This document shows, piece after piece, positions 1 to 9,210 of a stretch of 64,000 nt of DNA. The translations under genes and the position numbers were made by a program. The notes beneath the pieces were generated by a model, which was not told the origin of the DNA, did no database searches, and saw only the letters and a program-made list of their open reading frames with translations. Numbering within the stretch: position 1 is the first letter of the stretch; each line of letters begins with the position of its first letter. This stretch comes from Pseudomonadota bacterium. GTDB taxonomy: Bacteria; Pseudomonadota; Gammaproteobacteria; Burkholderiales; Burkholderiaceae_C. The stretch spans positions 1 through 64,000 of the forward strand of contig JAFEEF010000006.1 of NCBI GenBank assembly GCA_018241265.1. Reading direction: 5' to 3'.

Positions 1-425
1 ACGCGGATGCCGCGCTTCATGCCTTCCTCGCCGAGGTAGGCGCCCCAGGCCCAGGCGGCGATCATCAGGTGGATCGTGTTGCCCTTCGGGCTCACGCCGA
101 GCTTCTCGGAGCCGATCCAGGTCAGCGGGCGCAGGTAGCACGACTCGAGCTTGTTCTCGCGCACGACGGTGCGCTGCGCCTCCATCACGTCCTCGAAGGC
201 GTACGGGATCTTCATGCGCAGGATCTTCGCGCTGTTGTAGAGCCGCTCGGTGTGTTCGCGCAGGCGGAAGATCGCGGTGCCGTTGACGGTGTTGTAGGCC
301 CGCACGCCCTCGAAGGCACCGCAGCCGTAGTGCAAGGTGTGGGTCAGGACGTGGATCTTGGCATCGCGCCAATCGACCAGTTTGCCGTCCAGCCAGATCT
401 TGCCGTCGCGATCGTCCATGCCCAT
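1..425 (-). CDS. ilvE: Branched-chain amino acid aminotransferase (5' part)
   Basis: The first 141 residues of a class IV PLP-dependent aminotransferase that makes valine, leucine and isoleucine from their 2-oxo acids with glutamate as amino donor. The N-terminal segment contains HTLHYGCGAFEGVRAY, the typical IlvE stretch near the PLP pocket, followed by IFRLREHTERL and a region ending WGAYLGEEG, all collinear with E. coli IlvE. The rest, including the PLP lysine, lies beyond the left edge of the window. The ATG at 425 gives MGMDDRDGK; a second ATG two codons later is equally possible. It is the last gene of a co-directional array running from alr at 4.07 kb, 32 bp after a small membrane protein gene. 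Confidence 0.93.
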   Translation of the reverse strand, partial: MGMDDRDGKIWLDGKLVDWRDAKIHVLTHTLHYGCGAFEGVRAYNTVNGTAIFRLREHTERLYNSAKILRMKIPYAFEDVMEAQRTVVRENKLESCYLRPLTWIGSEKLGVSPKGNTIHLMIAAWAWGAYLGEEGMKRGIR

Positions 426-457
426 GGCGCACTCCGAGAAATTCCGAACTGGGGATT

Positions 458-883
458 CTATTCGGCGGGTCGGTCCGGCACCGACGTGGGGTCGACGCCA
501 TCGCCGGGCCGTTCGAGCGTCCAGCGCGCGACCTGCGCGCGCGCCATCTCGACCGTCACGACGACGTCGCCGGCATCGCGCCAGGCCCAGGTTTCGGGCG
601 CATCGCCGACCTTGGTGCCTAGGCTTCCGGCGAGCTGCACGACCTTCATCAGGCTCATGCCGTGCTCGAGCTTCGCGTTGAGCATCACGGCGCTGTCGAT
701 GCGGCCGACCGGCATCTGCGACGCGCGCTTCATCACGCGCACCACGCGGTTGAACTGCAGCAGCAGCAGGAAGGCGAGCACGGTGACGGCCAGCACGACG
801 CCGCGCCAGCCCCAGCCGACCGCGCCGACGGCGAGCGCCGCCGCGACGAGGGTCCAGGCCAGCGCCGGACGGATCGCGGGCAT
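458..883 (-). CDS. Small membrane protein of unknown function
   Basis: A 141-residue protein with two adjacent hydrophobic segments near the N terminus (about residues 10-26 and 28-43), followed by a soluble part of about 95 residues that carries no motif I recognise. This suggests an inner-membrane anchor with a cytoplasmic tail. The ATG at 883 follows the radA stop by 2 bp, so the gene is almost certainly co-transcribed and probably translationally coupled with radA, and it ends 32 bp before ilvE. The reading frame is supported by the tight spacing and normal protein-like composition. I cannot assign a function; a housekeeping role is only suggested by its position between radA and ilvE. 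Confidence 0.75.
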   Translation of the reverse strand: MPAIRPALAWTLVAAALAVGAVGWGWRGVVLAVTVLAFLLLLQFNRVVRVMKRASQMPVGRIDSAVMLNAKLEHGMSLMKVVQLAGSLGTKVGDAPETWAWRDAGDVVVTVEMARAQVARWTLERPGDGVDPTSVPDRPAE

Positions 884-885
884 CG

Positions 886-2256
886 TCAGAAGCCGCGCAC
901 GAGGTCGATCGCCTGCTCGATGCGATCGACCGCATGCACCGTCAGGCCTTCGATCGCCTTCTTCGGCGCGTTCGCCTTCGGCACGATCGCGGTCGCGAAG
1001 CCGAGCTTGGCCGCTTCCTTCAGGCGCTCCTGGCCGCGCGGCGCCGGCCGCACCTCACCCGCCAGCCCCACCTCGCCGAACGCGATGAAGCCGCGCGGCA
1101 AGGCCTTGCCGCGCAGGCTGCTCTGGATCGCGAGCATCACGGCGAGGTCGGCCGCCGGCTCGCTGATGCGCACGCCGCCGACCGCGTTGACGAACACGTC
1201 CTGGTCGAACGCGGCCATGCCGGCATGGCGGTGCAGCACCGCGAGCATCATCGCGAGCCGGTCGCGCTCGATGCCGACCGAGAGCCGCCGCGGGCTCGGG
1301 CCGCCGGCATCGACCAGCGCCTGGATCTCGACCAGCAGCGGCCGCGTGCCTTCGAGCGTGACCAGCACGCACGAGCCCGGCACCGGATCGCCGTGCGTCG
1401 ACAGGAAGATCGCGCTCGGGTTGGCGACGCCCTTCAGCCCCTTCTCGGTCATCGCGAACACGCCGATCTCGTTGACCGCGCCGAAGCGGTTCTTGATCGC
1501 GCGCACGAGGCGGAAGCTCGAATGCGTGTCGCCTTCGAAGTACAGCACGGTGTCGACGATGTGCTCGAGCACGCGCGGGCCGGCGAGCGCGCCCTCCTTC
1601 GTCACATGGCCGACGAGGATGATCGTCGTGCCGCTCCCCTTGGCGATGCGCGTGAGCTGCGCCGCGCATTCGCGCACCTGCGCGACCGAGCCGGGTGCCG
1701 ACGACAGCTGGTCGCTGAAGACGGTCTGGATCGAATCGATCACGCAGACCGAAGGCTGCTCGGCCTCGATCGCCGCGGCGATCTTCTCGAGCTGGATCTC
1801 GGCCAGCACGCGCACCCGGCTCGCGCCGAGGCCGAGGCGCCGCGACCGCAACGCGACCTGCGCCCCGCTCTCCTCGCCGGTCACGTAGAGCACCGGCAGC
1901 GCACGCGACAGGTGGTCGAGCGCCTGCAGCAGCAAGGTCGACTTGCCGATTCCCGGATCGCCGCCGATCAGCACCACGCCGCCGGCGACGATGCCGCCGC
2001 CGAGCACGCGGTCGAGTTCCTCGATGCCGGTCGGCTGGCGCTCGACGTCGCTCGCCTCGATCTCGGCGAGCGTCGCGACCGGCTGGGCCGGGTTCAGCGC
2101 GGCGCGCGACGATGCCGCGGCCGCGTAGCGGTTCTTCGACGTTCCTTCGTCGACCGATTCGACCAGGGTGTTCCACGCGCCGCAGCCGGGGCACTTGCCG
2201 AGCCACTTGGGCGCCGTCGTGCCGCAGTCGCTGCACACATAGACCGATTTCGCCAT
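886..2256 (-). CDS. radA: DNA repair protein RadA
   Basis: A 456-residue RadA (Sms), a RecA-related ATPase that drives branch migration of recombination intermediates. Visible features, in order: an N-terminal four-cysteine zinc finger (Cys8, Cys11, Cys22, Cys25), a Walker A motif GDPGIGKST at residues 99-107, the RadA-specific KNRFG motif, and a C-terminal Lon-protease-like domain that lacks a protease active site in this family. The length matches E. coli RadA (460). The ATG at 2256 was chosen because it places the zinc finger directly at the N terminus (MAKSVYVCSDC); the frame stays open further upstream, but that region belongs to the neighbouring gene. It sits in the alr-to-ilvE array. 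Confidence 0.97.
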   Translation of the reverse strand: MAKSVYVCSDCGTTAPKWLGKCPGCGAWNTLVESVDEGTSKNRYAAAASSRAALNPAQPVATLAEIEASDVERQPTGIEELDRVLGGGIVAGGVVLIGGDPGIGKSTLLLQALDHLSRALPVLYVTGEESGAQVALRSRRLGLGASRVRVLAEIQLEKIAAAIEAEQPSVCVIDSIQTVFSDQLSSAPGSVAQVRECAAQLTRIAKGSGTTIILVGHVTKEGALAGPRVLEHIVDTVLYFEGDTHSSFRLVRAIKNRFGAVNEIGVFAMTEKGLKGVANPSAIFLSTHGDPVPGSCVLVTLEGTRPLLVEIQALVDAGGPSPRRLSVGIERDRLAMMLAVLHRHAGMAAFDQDVFVNAVGGVRISEPAADLAVMLAIQSSLRGKALPRGFIAFGEVGLAGEVRPAPRGQERLKEAAKLGFATAIVPKANAPKKAIEGLTVHAVDRIEQAIDLVRGF

Positions 2257-2279
2257 CGGGCGATTGTGGGGGAGGCAGA

Positions 2280-2540
2280 TCAGCCGGGCACCCACGCGTA
2301 CGGCACCTCGCGGACCTCGTACCGCGGCCGCAGACGGCGCAGCAGCGCCCGCATCCATCGGCCGAATCCGCCGGAGGTCGTGCGGATGCGCAGCACCACG
2401 TCGCCATCTGCCTCGACCACGGCACGCGAGGCCGCATCGATCGAGATCGAGCCACCGGCCGCGACGAAGTGGTCGCGCGTGTCGTCCTGCAGGCGTCGCC
2501 GAGCTCGCGGCGCGTTGATCGCCTCTGCTGACTGGAACAA
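2280..2540 (-). CDS. Small hypothetical protein between arfB and radA
   Basis: An open frame of about 86 codons filling the gap between arfB and radA on the same strand. Its C-terminal two thirds reads like a real protein: ISIDAASRAVVEADGDVVLR suggests alternating beta strands, followed by GGFGRWMRALLRRLRPRYEV. No in-frame ATG is available; TTG at 2540 is the most plausible start, 20 bp after the arfB stop, and the N terminus is uncertain. The stop lies 23 bp before radA. I do not recognise a family. It may be a small regulatory or structural protein carried by the operon; the composition argues against chance. Confidence 0.5.
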   Translation of the reverse strand: MFQSAEAINAPRARRRLQDDTRDHFVAAGGSISIDAASRAVVEADGDVVLRIRTTSGGFGRWMRALLRRLRPRYEVREVPYAWVPG

Positions 2541-2560
2541 CCATGGAGCGCGCGGGCTGA

Positions 2561-2962
2561 TCAGCTCTGTACCTTCGCGCGCCCGGCCTTGATCGAGGCG
2601 CGCTGGCTCTTGCCTTCGAGACGCCGCTCCTTCGACGCGCGCGTCGGCCTGGTCGGACGGCGCGGCTTCGGCGGCACGGCCACGCTGTCGACCAGCGCCT
2701 GCAGGCGCGCCAGTGCGTCGGCACGGTTCATGTCCCGGCTGCGATGCGCCTGCGCCTTGATGACGACGATGCCGTCGTCGGTGATGCGCTGATCCGCCAG
2801 CGCGAGCAGCCGTGCCTTGACCGCCTCGGGCAGCGACGAGGCACGCACGTCGTAGCGCAGGTGCACGGCGCTCGACACCTTGTTGACGTTCTGGCCGCCG
2901 GCGCCCTGCGCCCGGATCGCGCTCCATTCGATCTCGTCGGGCGCGACCTGCGGCGTGGCCAA
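2561..2962 (-). CDS. arfB: Alternative ribosome-rescue factor ArfB (peptidyl-tRNA hydrolase)
   Basis: A 133-residue homologue of YaeJ/ArfB, which releases peptides from ribosomes stalled on non-stop mRNA by hydrolysing peptidyl-tRNA. The catalytic GGQ tripeptide is at residues 22-24 within [12 protein letters not shown], the class I release-factor signature. The lysine- and arginine-rich C-terminal tail (last 35 residues or so) is the part that occupies the empty mRNA channel in this family. The length fits (E. coli 140). The start is TTG at 2962: no ATG is available in a sensible place and [19 protein letters not shown] aligns with the family from the second residue. It begins 9 bp after the alr stop, so the two genes are probably one transcript. 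Confidence 0.93.
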   Translation of the reverse strand: MATPQVAPDEIEWSAIRAQGAGGQNVNKVSSAVHLRYDVRASSLPEAVKARLLALADQRITDDGIVVIKAQAHRSRDMNRADALARLQALVDSVAVPPKPRRPTRPTRASKERRLEGKSQRASIKAGRAKVQS

Positions 2963-2971
2963 GCGCGATCC

Positions 2972-4072
2972 TCAGGACGCGACGTGCGTCGGCACGCGCG
3001 GCGCGAGCGCGCACATCAGCTCGTAGCCGACCGTGCCGGCGGCGCGCGCGATCTCGTCGATCGCGAGCACGCTGCCGTTCGGCCCGTTGCCCCACAACGT
3101 GACCTCGCTGCCGATGCCGGCCGCCGGCAGCGGCGTCAGGTCGACCGTGATCATGTCCATCGACACCCGGCCGACGATCGCGCTGCGCATGCCGTCGATC
3201 AGCACCGGCGTGCCGCTCGGCACGACGCGCGGATAGCCGTCGGCGTAGCCGCAGGCGACGACGCCGATGCGCATCGGCCGCTCGGCGACGTAGCTGCTGC
3301 CGTAGCCGACGCTCGCGCCGGTCGCGAGCGCCTGGATCGCGATGATGCGGGCGCGCAGGGTCATCGTCGGGCGCAGGTCCCAGTGCGCGATGTCGTGCTC
3401 CGGATAGTCGGGCGACGAGCCGTAGCTCATGATGCCGGGCCGGATCCAGTCGCCGCGTACCCGCGGGTCGTGCGGCGCGTGGCGCAGCACGGCGGCGCTG
3501 TTGGCGAGCGAGCGGTCGCCCGGCAGGTTCTCGGTCGCCGCGTCGAAGGCTTCGAGCTGGTGTGCGATGCCGCGTGCGCCGTCGGCATCCGACAGGTGCG
3601 TCATCAGCGTGATGTCCTCGACCTGGGTCAGCCCCGACAGCCGCAGCCATGCCGAGCGGTAGGCGGCGGGCGCATAGCCGAGCCGGTTCATGCCGCTGTT
3701 CATCTTCAGGAAGACGTGGTGCGGCGCATGCGTCTTGTGGGCCGCCAGCATGTCGATCTGCGCGTCGTGGTGGACCGTGTGCCACAGGTTCAGGCGCGAG
3801 CACAGCTCGAGGTCGCGCGCCTCGAAGCAGCCTTCGAGCAGCAGGACCGGCCCGCGCCAGCCGAGCGCCCGCACCCGCTCGGCCTCGGCCAGATCGAGCA
3901 GCGCGATGCCGTCGGCGCCGGCCAGGCCGGCGTAGACGCGCTCGATGCCATGGCCGTACGCATTGGCCTTGACCACCGCCCAGACCTTGGCATCGGGCGC
4001 CGCGGCACGCGCCCGCGCGAGGTTGTGCGCGAGCGCATCGGGATGGATCAGGGCTTCGATCGGGCGTGGCAT
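2972..4072 (-). CDS. alr: Alanine racemase
   Basis: A 366-residue fold-type III PLP enzyme that interconverts L- and D-alanine for peptidoglycan. The PLP-binding lysine is Lys35 in [12 protein letters not shown] and the second catalytic base, tyrosine, lies in ASVGYGSSY. The remaining family landmarks are present: NSGMNRLG, the GxxxYG segment in the centre and [18 protein letters not shown] near the C terminus. ATG at 4072 was chosen since it gives the expected short N terminus ([18 protein letters not shown]). The gene heads the minus-strand array and is divergent from lplT, with about 190 bp between them for both promoters. Biosynthetic (Alr) and catabolic (DadX) forms cannot be told apart by sequence alone. 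Confidence 0.96.
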   Translation of the reverse strand: MPRPIEALIHPDALAHNLARARAAAPDAKVWAVVKANAYGHGIERVYAGLAGADGIALLDLAEAERVRALGWRGPVLLLEGCFEARDLELCSRLNLWHTVHHDAQIDMLAAHKTHAPHHVFLKMNSGMNRLGYAPAAYRSAWLRLSGLTQVEDITLMTHLSDADGARGIAHQLEAFDAATENLPGDRSLANSAAVLRHAPHDPRVRGDWIRPGIMSYGSSPDYPEHDIAHWDLRPTMTLRARIIAIQALATGASVGYGSSYVAERPMRIGVVACGYADGYPRVVPSGTPVLIDGMRSAIVGRVSMDMITVDLTPLPAAGIGSEVTLWGNGPNGSVLAIDEIARAAGTVGYELMCALAPRVPTHVAS

Positions 4073-4265
4073 GACGGTACGCAAACGGCGGGATCGACGC
4101 CGATTCTGCCAGCCCGCTCCCCTGTGAACCGGGGGTGACGAGCATGTCCCACAGCGCACGGCCGCGTCAAGGCTGCATGCTATAACCGCCGCCGCGGGAG
4201 ACCCGGATACACAGCGGAAACGAAAGAGAGCAGCGCAACAGCAGGCCCACGCCGGCGTTGATCGA

Positions 4266-5543
4266 ATGAAAAAGGGTTTCTATACGATCATGTCGGCGCA
4301 GTTCTTCAGCTCGCTGGCCGACAACGCGTTGCTCGTCGCCGCCATCGAACTGATCAAGACCAGCGGCGCACCGCCCTGGCAGGTGCCGGCCCTCTCGCCG
4401 ATCTTCGCGCTCTTCTACGTGATCCTCGCGCCCTACCTCGGCGCCTTCGCGGACGCGATCCCGAAGGGCAAGGTCATGTTCCTGTCCAACGCGATCAAGG
4501 TCGTCGGCTGCGCGATGATGCTGTTCGGCGCGCATCCGCTCTTGTCGTACGCGGTCGTCGGTCTCGGCGCGGCGGCCTACTCGCCCGCGAAGTACGGCAT
4601 CCTGACCGAGCTGCTGCCGAACTCGCAGCTCGTCAAGGCCAACGGCTGGATCGAAGGCCTGACGGTCTTGTCGGTGATCCTGGGCTTCGTGGTCGGCGGA
4701 CAGCTCCTCGGCCGCGTCGTGTCGCACTACCTGCTGTCGTTCGACCTGCCCTACATCGATACCGGGATCGATACGCCGCCCGAAGCGGCGATCTCGGTCA
4801 TCGTCGCGTTCTACGTCATCGCGGCGCTCTTCAACCTGCGCATCCCGCGCACCGAAGCGCCGCTGCAGCCGCTAGGCCGCAGCATGCCGGGGCTGGTACG
4901 CGACTTCTCGCGCTGCAATGCGCGCCTGTGGACCGACAAGCTTGGCCAGATCTCGCTCGCCACCACGACGCTGTTCTGGGGCGTGCTCGGCAACCTGCGG
5001 GTCATCGTCTTCGCATGGGCCGCCGCCGCCCTCGGCTACAGCACGACGCAGGCGTCGAGTCTGGTCGGCGTGATCGCGATCGGGACGGTCATCGGCACGG
5101 TGGTCGCGTCGCTGCGCATGCGGCTCGACCAGGCGACCAAGGTCATCACGCTGGGCGTCGCGATCGGCGTGCTGATGATCGGCCTGAACTTCATCCGCAA
5201 CGTCTGGGTCGCCGCGCCGTTCTTCGTCTTTCTCGGCGCGGTCTGCGGCTACCTGCTCGTGCCGATGAACGCGCTCTTGCAGCACCGCGGCCACAACCTG
5301 ATGGGTGCCGGCCGCTCGATCGCGGTGCAGAACTTCAACGAGCAGGCCTGCATCCTCGGCGTCGGCGCGTTCCTGACCGGCATGACGAAGTTCGGCCTGT
5401 CGGCGTTCGCCACGATCACGATCTTCGGCATCGTCGTCGCCGGCACGATGTTCCTGATCCACCGCTGGCACCAGTCGAACATGGCGGTCCACCGCGACGA
5501 GCTCGAGCACCTGCTGATGATCGCGCGCAGCGACAAGCATTGA
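4266..5543 (+). CDS. lplT: Lysophospholipid transporter LplT
   Basis: A 425-residue MFS permease of about 12 hydrophobic segments. The N terminus [20 protein letters not shown] and the loop [17 protein letters not shown] are characteristic of LplT, which flips lysophosphatidylethanolamine across the inner membrane for re-acylation by Aas. In enterobacteria lplT is next to aas; here aas is absent and the next gene is an EamA permease, while a separate LplT-like/acyltransferase fusion lies at 33.6 kb. The ATG is unambiguous. A TATAAC hexamer at 4181-4186 could be part of a promoter, but no convincing -35 box accompanies it. Confidence 0.93.
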   Translation: MKKGFYTIMSAQFFSSLADNALLVAAIELIKTSGAPPWQVPALSPIFALFYVILAPYLGAFADAIPKGKVMFLSNAIKVVGCAMMLFGAHPLLSYAVVGLGAAAYSPAKYGILTELLPNSQLVKANGWIEGLTVLSVILGFVVGGQLLGRVVSHYLLSFDLPYIDTGIDTPPEAAISVIVAFYVIAALFNLRIPRTEAPLQPLGRSMPGLVRDFSRCNARLWTDKLGQISLATTTLFWGVLGNLRVIVFAWAAAALGYSTTQASSLVGVIAIGTVIGTVVASLRMRLDQATKVITLGVAIGVLMIGLNFIRNVWVAAPFFVFLGAVCGYLLVPMNALLQHRGHNLMGAGRSIAVQNFNEQACILGVGAFLTGMTKFGLSAFATITIFGIVVAGTMFLIHRWHQSNMAVHRDELEHLLMIARSDKH

Positions 5544-6433
5544 GCACGCGTCCCCGCGCCGGCGCGGCGCTGCTGCCCGTCCTCGCGCTGATCGTCAACG
5601 CCCTCGTCTGGGGCACATCGTGGTGGCCGTTCCGCGCCATGCGCGATCAGGGCCTGCATCCGCTCTGGGCGACCGCGCTGATCTACATCGCAGTCAGCGC
5701 GGCGATCGTCCTGCTGCGGCCGCGGGCGCTCGCGACGCTGATGCGCACGCCGGTGCTGTGGGTGCTGGTGCTGGCGGCGGGCACGACCAACGCGGCGTTC
5801 AATTGGGGCGTCGTCATCGGCGACGTGGTGCGCGTCGTGCTGCTGTTCTATCTGATGCCGCTGTGGTCGGTGCTGCTGGCAAGGGGGCTGCTCGACGAGC
5901 GGCTCACGCGCATCGCGGTGCTGCGCATCGCGCTCGCGATGGCCGGTGCCGCCGTCATCCTGTGGCCGGGCGGCGGCAACCTCGCCGACAGCGTGGTGGT
6001 GCACTGGCTGCCCGATCTGCTCGGCCTGGTCGGCGGCTTCTCGTTCGCGCTCAACAACGTGATGCTGCGGCGCGAGGCGCACCGGCCGGAGGCGGCGCGC
6101 GCACTGGCGATGTTCATCGGCGGCGCGGTCGTCGCGACGGCACTCGCCGCGTCGCTAACCGCGGCCGGCTCGATCGGACCGCCGCCGCCGGCCGGCATCG
6201 GCTGGATCGCGATCGCGCTGGTGATGGCCGCGCTGTTCGCGGCCAGCAACCTGGCTCTGCAGTACGGCGCGGCGCGCCTGCCGGCGCACATCACCGCGGT
6301 CGTGATGCTGACCGAAGTGGTGTTCGCATCGGCATCGGCGCTCGCGCTCGGCGCCGGCACGGCGACGGCCGCACTGGCGCTCGGTGGCGCGCTCGTCTTC
6401 GCGGCCGCGCTGCTCGCGGCATTCGAGCCGTAG
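5540..6433 (+). CDS. EamA/DMT-family permease
   Basis: A 297-residue inner-membrane protein with ten predicted hydrophobic segments in two EamA repeats, the architecture of the drug/metabolite transporter superfamily. Landmarks include LIVNALVWGTSWWPFRAM at the start of the first repeat and the second repeat beginning near LLGLVGGFSFALNNVMLRRE. The TTG start at 5540 overlaps the lplT stop codon, giving translational coupling; no ATG or GTG occurs earlier in a usable place. Members export amino acids, nucleotides or drugs, and the substrate cannot be predicted here. Coupling with lplT is suggestive of co-expression only. Confidence 0.88.
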   Translation: MSTRPRAGAALLPVLALIVNALVWGTSWWPFRAMRDQGLHPLWATALIYIAVSAAIVLLRPRALATLMRTPVLWVLVLAAGTTNAAFNWGVVIGDVVRVVLLFYLMPLWSVLLARGLLDERLTRIAVLRIALAMAGAAVILWPGGGNLADSVVVHWLPDLLGLVGGFSFALNNVMLRREAHRPEAARALAMFIGGAVVATALAASLTAAGSIGPPPPAGIGWIAIALVMAALFAASNLALQYGAARLPAHITAVVMLTEVVFASASALALGAGTATAALALGGALVFAAALLAAFEP

Positions 6434-6440
6434 CGTGCGG

Positions 6441-7343
6441 TCAGCGTGCGGCCGGCAGCCGCAGCAGCGGATCGACCGCCTGCAGCGTGCCGATGAAGCT
6501 CGCTTCGAGCAGCGGCTTGACGAGGTAGGCATCGCAGCCGGCGAGCGCGCCGCGCACCCGATCGGACTCGCCGGTCAGTCCCGTGACGAGCACGACGGCG
6601 GTGGTGCCGGCCGCCGGATCGCGCGCCTGGCGCTGCTTGATGTACTGGCAGACGCGCAGACCATCGACGCTGCCCGGCGAGCCGAGCACGATGTCGACGA
6701 ATGCGATCGCGTAGCGGTAGCGGCTTGCCAGCTCGAGCGCCTCCTCGCCGTCGTTGGCCGTCTGGACGCGATAGCCGTAGCGCTGCAGGCGCTGTGCGAG
6801 AAACTTGCGGGCGATCGCGCTGTCGTCGACGACGAGCACGTCGCGCGCGGCCGCGCCGACGGCCGCGGCTTCAGGCTCCGGCAGGACGGCAGGCACCATC
6901 GCGGCGCACGGGTCGGCGCGGTCGGACGGCGCCATCCGCACGGTGGTCTGCCGGCCGCGCATCGCCACCATCAGATCGAGCTCGCGCACGATGTGGATCG
7001 GATCGATCGGCCGCGTCAGCCACGCCATCGCATCGGCCGGTGCGCGCGCACCGACGAACACCGTGTCGGCCGTGCGCGCGGCCACCCGCACCGCGTCGAC
7101 CGCTGAACGCTGGTCCGCATCGGCGATCACGAAATCGCTGGGCTCGGCCGCGGCCACCGGCACGTAGACGGAATCGCCCTGCGCCGCGAGGCGGAAAAAC
7201 GACGCCAGCGCGTCGCGCTCGAATTCGCTGAAGCCGGCCAGGGCGACGCGATAACGGTGTACGGGTGCGGGCTTCACGGAACGGCGAGGCTGAGGCGTGC
7301 GACGGTGCAACGAGGCAGGCACGACGCTCGCACCCTCGGGCAT
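6441..7343 (-). CDS. Two-receiver response regulator without output domain
   Basis: A 300-residue cytoplasmic protein. The C-terminal half (about residues 168-295) is a canonical receiver: VLVVDDSAIARKFL with acidic pair Asp173-Asp174, phospho-acceptor Asp217 in FVDIVL, VTG threonine and Lys276 in LVKP. The N-terminal half (about residues 30-130) has receiver-like spacing, ending WLTRPIDPIHIV, but lacks the acidic pair and is probably a degenerate receiver. No DNA-binding or enzymatic output is present, so it may act through protein contact, as CheY- or Spo0F-type regulators do. ATG at 7343 was chosen; a GTG 13 codons upstream is possible. No kinase gene lies nearby. The gene is convergent with the EamA permease. 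Confidence 0.85.
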   Translation of the reverse strand: MPEGASVVPASLHRRTPQPRRSVKPAPVHRYRVALAGFSEFERDALASFFRLAAQGDSVYVPVAAAEPSDFVIADADQRSAVDAVRVAARTADTVFVGARAPADAMAWLTRPIDPIHIVRELDLMVAMRGRQTTVRMAPSDRADPCAAMVPAVLPEPEAAAVGAAARDVLVVDDSAIARKFLAQRLQRYGYRVQTANDGEEALELASRYRYAIAFVDIVLGSPGSVDGLRVCQYIKQRQARDPAAGTTAVVLVTGLTGESDRVRGALAGCDAYLVKPLLEASFIGTLQAVDPLLRLPAAR

Positions 7344-7471
7344 GTTCGCGGCTGGCCGCAGGCGCGTCAAGCGCACCGGCACGCCGGCCGGCGCCGCCGC
7401 GTGCCGGAGTTCGCACGCTTGGCTAACATGCGCCCACCTGCGGCCCGTCGGCCGATGCGGAGGACAGCTCG

Positions 7472-7957
7472 ATGCCCAGCGTCTACGACTTCGAAGCCCT
7501 GTCGATCGACGGCAAGCCGGCCGCGCTCGCGAGCCAGCGCGGCAAGGTGCTGCTGATCGTCAACACCGCCAGCGCATGCGGCTTCACGCCGCAGTTCGCC
7601 GGCCTCGAAAAGCTCTGGCAGGACTACCGCGACCGCGGCCTCGTGATCGTCGGCTTTCCGAGCAACCAGTTCGGCCACCAGGACCCGGGCACGAACGACG
7701 AGATCGCGTCGTTCTGCCAGCTCAACTACGGCGTGAGCTTCCCGATGATGGCCAAGGTCGACGTCAACGGCTCGGCCGCCCATCCGCTCTGGAAATGGCT
7801 GACCGCCGAAGCGCCGGGCATCCTCGGCACGAAGGCGATCAAGTGGAACTTCACGAAGTTCCTGATCGGCAAGGACGGCGAGGTGATCAAGCGCTATGCG
7901 CCGAACGACACGCCCGAATCGCTGCAGAAGGACATCGAGGCGGCGCTGGCCGCATAG
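7472..7957 (+). CDS. Glutathione peroxidase (Gpx/BtuE type)
   Basis: A 161-residue thioredoxin-fold peroxidase that reduces organic and hydrogen peroxides. The peroxidatic cysteine is Cys36 in NTASACGFTPQ, and the family signatures GFPSNQFGHQDPG and WNFTKFLIGKDG are both present, supplying the glutamine and tryptophan of the catalytic tetrad. It is a cysteine, not selenocysteine, enzyme; bacterial members often use thioredoxin in place of glutathione. A strong GGAGG ribosome-binding site precedes the ATG at 7472. It is followed 52 bp later by the aminotransferase gene on the same strand. No signal peptide, so cytoplasmic. Confidence 0.95.
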   Translation: MPSVYDFEALSIDGKPAALASQRGKVLLIVNTASACGFTPQFAGLEKLWQDYRDRGLVIVGFPSNQFGHQDPGTNDEIASFCQLNYGVSFPMMAKVDVNGSAAHPLWKWLTAEAPGILGTKAIKWNFTKFLIGKDGEVIKRYAPNDTPESLQKDIEAALAA

Positions 7958-8009
7958 GTTCGTTCGGACGCCAGCGTCGATAATCGAAGCTTCCCCAAGG
8001 AGCCGTTCC

Positions 8010-9206
8010 ATGTTCGAGCACGTCGAGCCGTTCGCCGGCGATCCGATCCTGAGCCTCAACGAGGACTTCCAGAAGGATCCGCGGCCGCACAAGATCAACT
8101 TGAGCATCGGCATCTACTTCGACGATGCCGGCAACATCCCGGTGCTCGAATCGGTGCGGCGCGCCGAGCGCATCGTGGTCGACAAGGGCGGCGCCAAGCC
8201 CTATCTGCCGATCGAAGGCGCGGCGAACTTCCGCACCGCGGTGCAGCATCTGCTGTTCGGCGCCGACCATGCGATGGTGGCGTCGGGCCGCATCGCGACG
8301 ATCCAGTCGGTCGGGTCCAGCGGCGGCTTGAAGGTCGGCGCCGACTTCATCGCGCGCTACTTTCCGGGCAGCGAAGTCTGGGTCAGCGATCCGAGCTGGG
8401 ACAACCACCGCTCGATGTTCGAAGGCGCGGGCCTGAAGGTCCACACCTATCCGTACTACGACGCAACCACCGGCGGCGTGCGCTTCGACGAGATGCTGGC
8501 GACGCTCGCGAGCCTGCCGGCGCGCAGCGTCGTGCTGCTGCATGCCTGCTGCCACAACCCGACCGGCGTCGACCTGACGCCGGCGCAGTGGGACCGGCTG
8601 ATCCCGGTGCTGCGCGAGCGCGAGCTGCTGCCTTACCTCGATCTCGCCTACCAGGGCTTCGGCGACGGCATCGAAGCCGATGCGCGCGCGGTGCGCGCGC
8701 TGGCCGACGCGGGCCTCAGCTTCTTCATCGCCAACTCGTTCTCCAAGAGCATGAGCGTGTACGGCGAGCGCTGCGGCGCCCTCAGCGTCGTCTGCCCCGA
8801 CGCGGCGCAGGCCGCCAACGTGCTCGGGCAGCTCAAGTTCACGGTGCGCCGCAACTATTCCAGCCCGCCGATCCACGGCGGCCAGATCGTCGCGACCGTG
8901 CTGACCGACCCGGCCCTGCGGCCGCTCTGGGAGGGCGAGCTCTCCGCGATGCGCGAGCGCATCCTGGCGATGCGCAAGAGCCTGCATGCGGTGCTGAGCG
9001 CACGCGTGCCCGGCCGCGACTTCGGATACTTCCTGACGCAGCGCGGCATGTTCAGCTACACCGGCCTCTCCGCCGCGCAGGTCGACCGGCTGCGCGAGGA
9101 GTTCGCCGTCTATCTGGTGCGCTCGGGGCGGATCTGCGTCGCAGGTCTGAATACCGGCAATGTCGATGCCGCCGCCGCCGCGATGGCGGCGGTGATGGGA
9201 GCCTGA
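8010..9206 (+). CDS. tyrB: Aromatic amino acid aminotransferase (aspartate aminotransferase family)
   Basis: A 398-residue class I PLP aminotransferase. The PLP lysine is Lys246 in ANSFSKSMSVYGERCG, the typical SFSKNFGLYxER-like stretch of AspC/TyrB enzymes; the substrate carboxylate-binding arginine lies in the C-terminal part (LVRSGRICVAGLN). The N terminus LSLNEDFQKDPRPHKINLSIG is that of TyrB/PhhC-type enzymes in beta- and gammaproteobacteria, which make tyrosine and phenylalanine or degrade them. AAGGAG 8 bp before the ATG at 8010 supports this start. TyrB versus AspC specificity is inferred from overall resemblance, not from a single residue. Confidence 0.9.
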   Translation: MFEHVEPFAGDPILSLNEDFQKDPRPHKINLSIGIYFDDAGNIPVLESVRRAERIVVDKGGAKPYLPIEGAANFRTAVQHLLFGADHAMVASGRIATIQSVGSSGGLKVGADFIARYFPGSEVWVSDPSWDNHRSMFEGAGLKVHTYPYYDATTGGVRFDEMLATLASLPARSVVLLHACCHNPTGVDLTPAQWDRLIPVLRERELLPYLDLAYQGFGDGIEADARAVRALADAGLSFFIANSFSKSMSVYGERCGALSVVCPDAAQAANVLGQLKFTVRRNYSSPPIHGGQIVATVLTDPALRPLWEGELSAMRERILAMRKSLHAVLSARVPGRDFGYFLTQRGMFSYTGLSAAQVDRLREEFAVYLVRSGRICVAGLNTGNVDAAAAAMAAVMGA

Positions 9207-9210
9207 ACGT

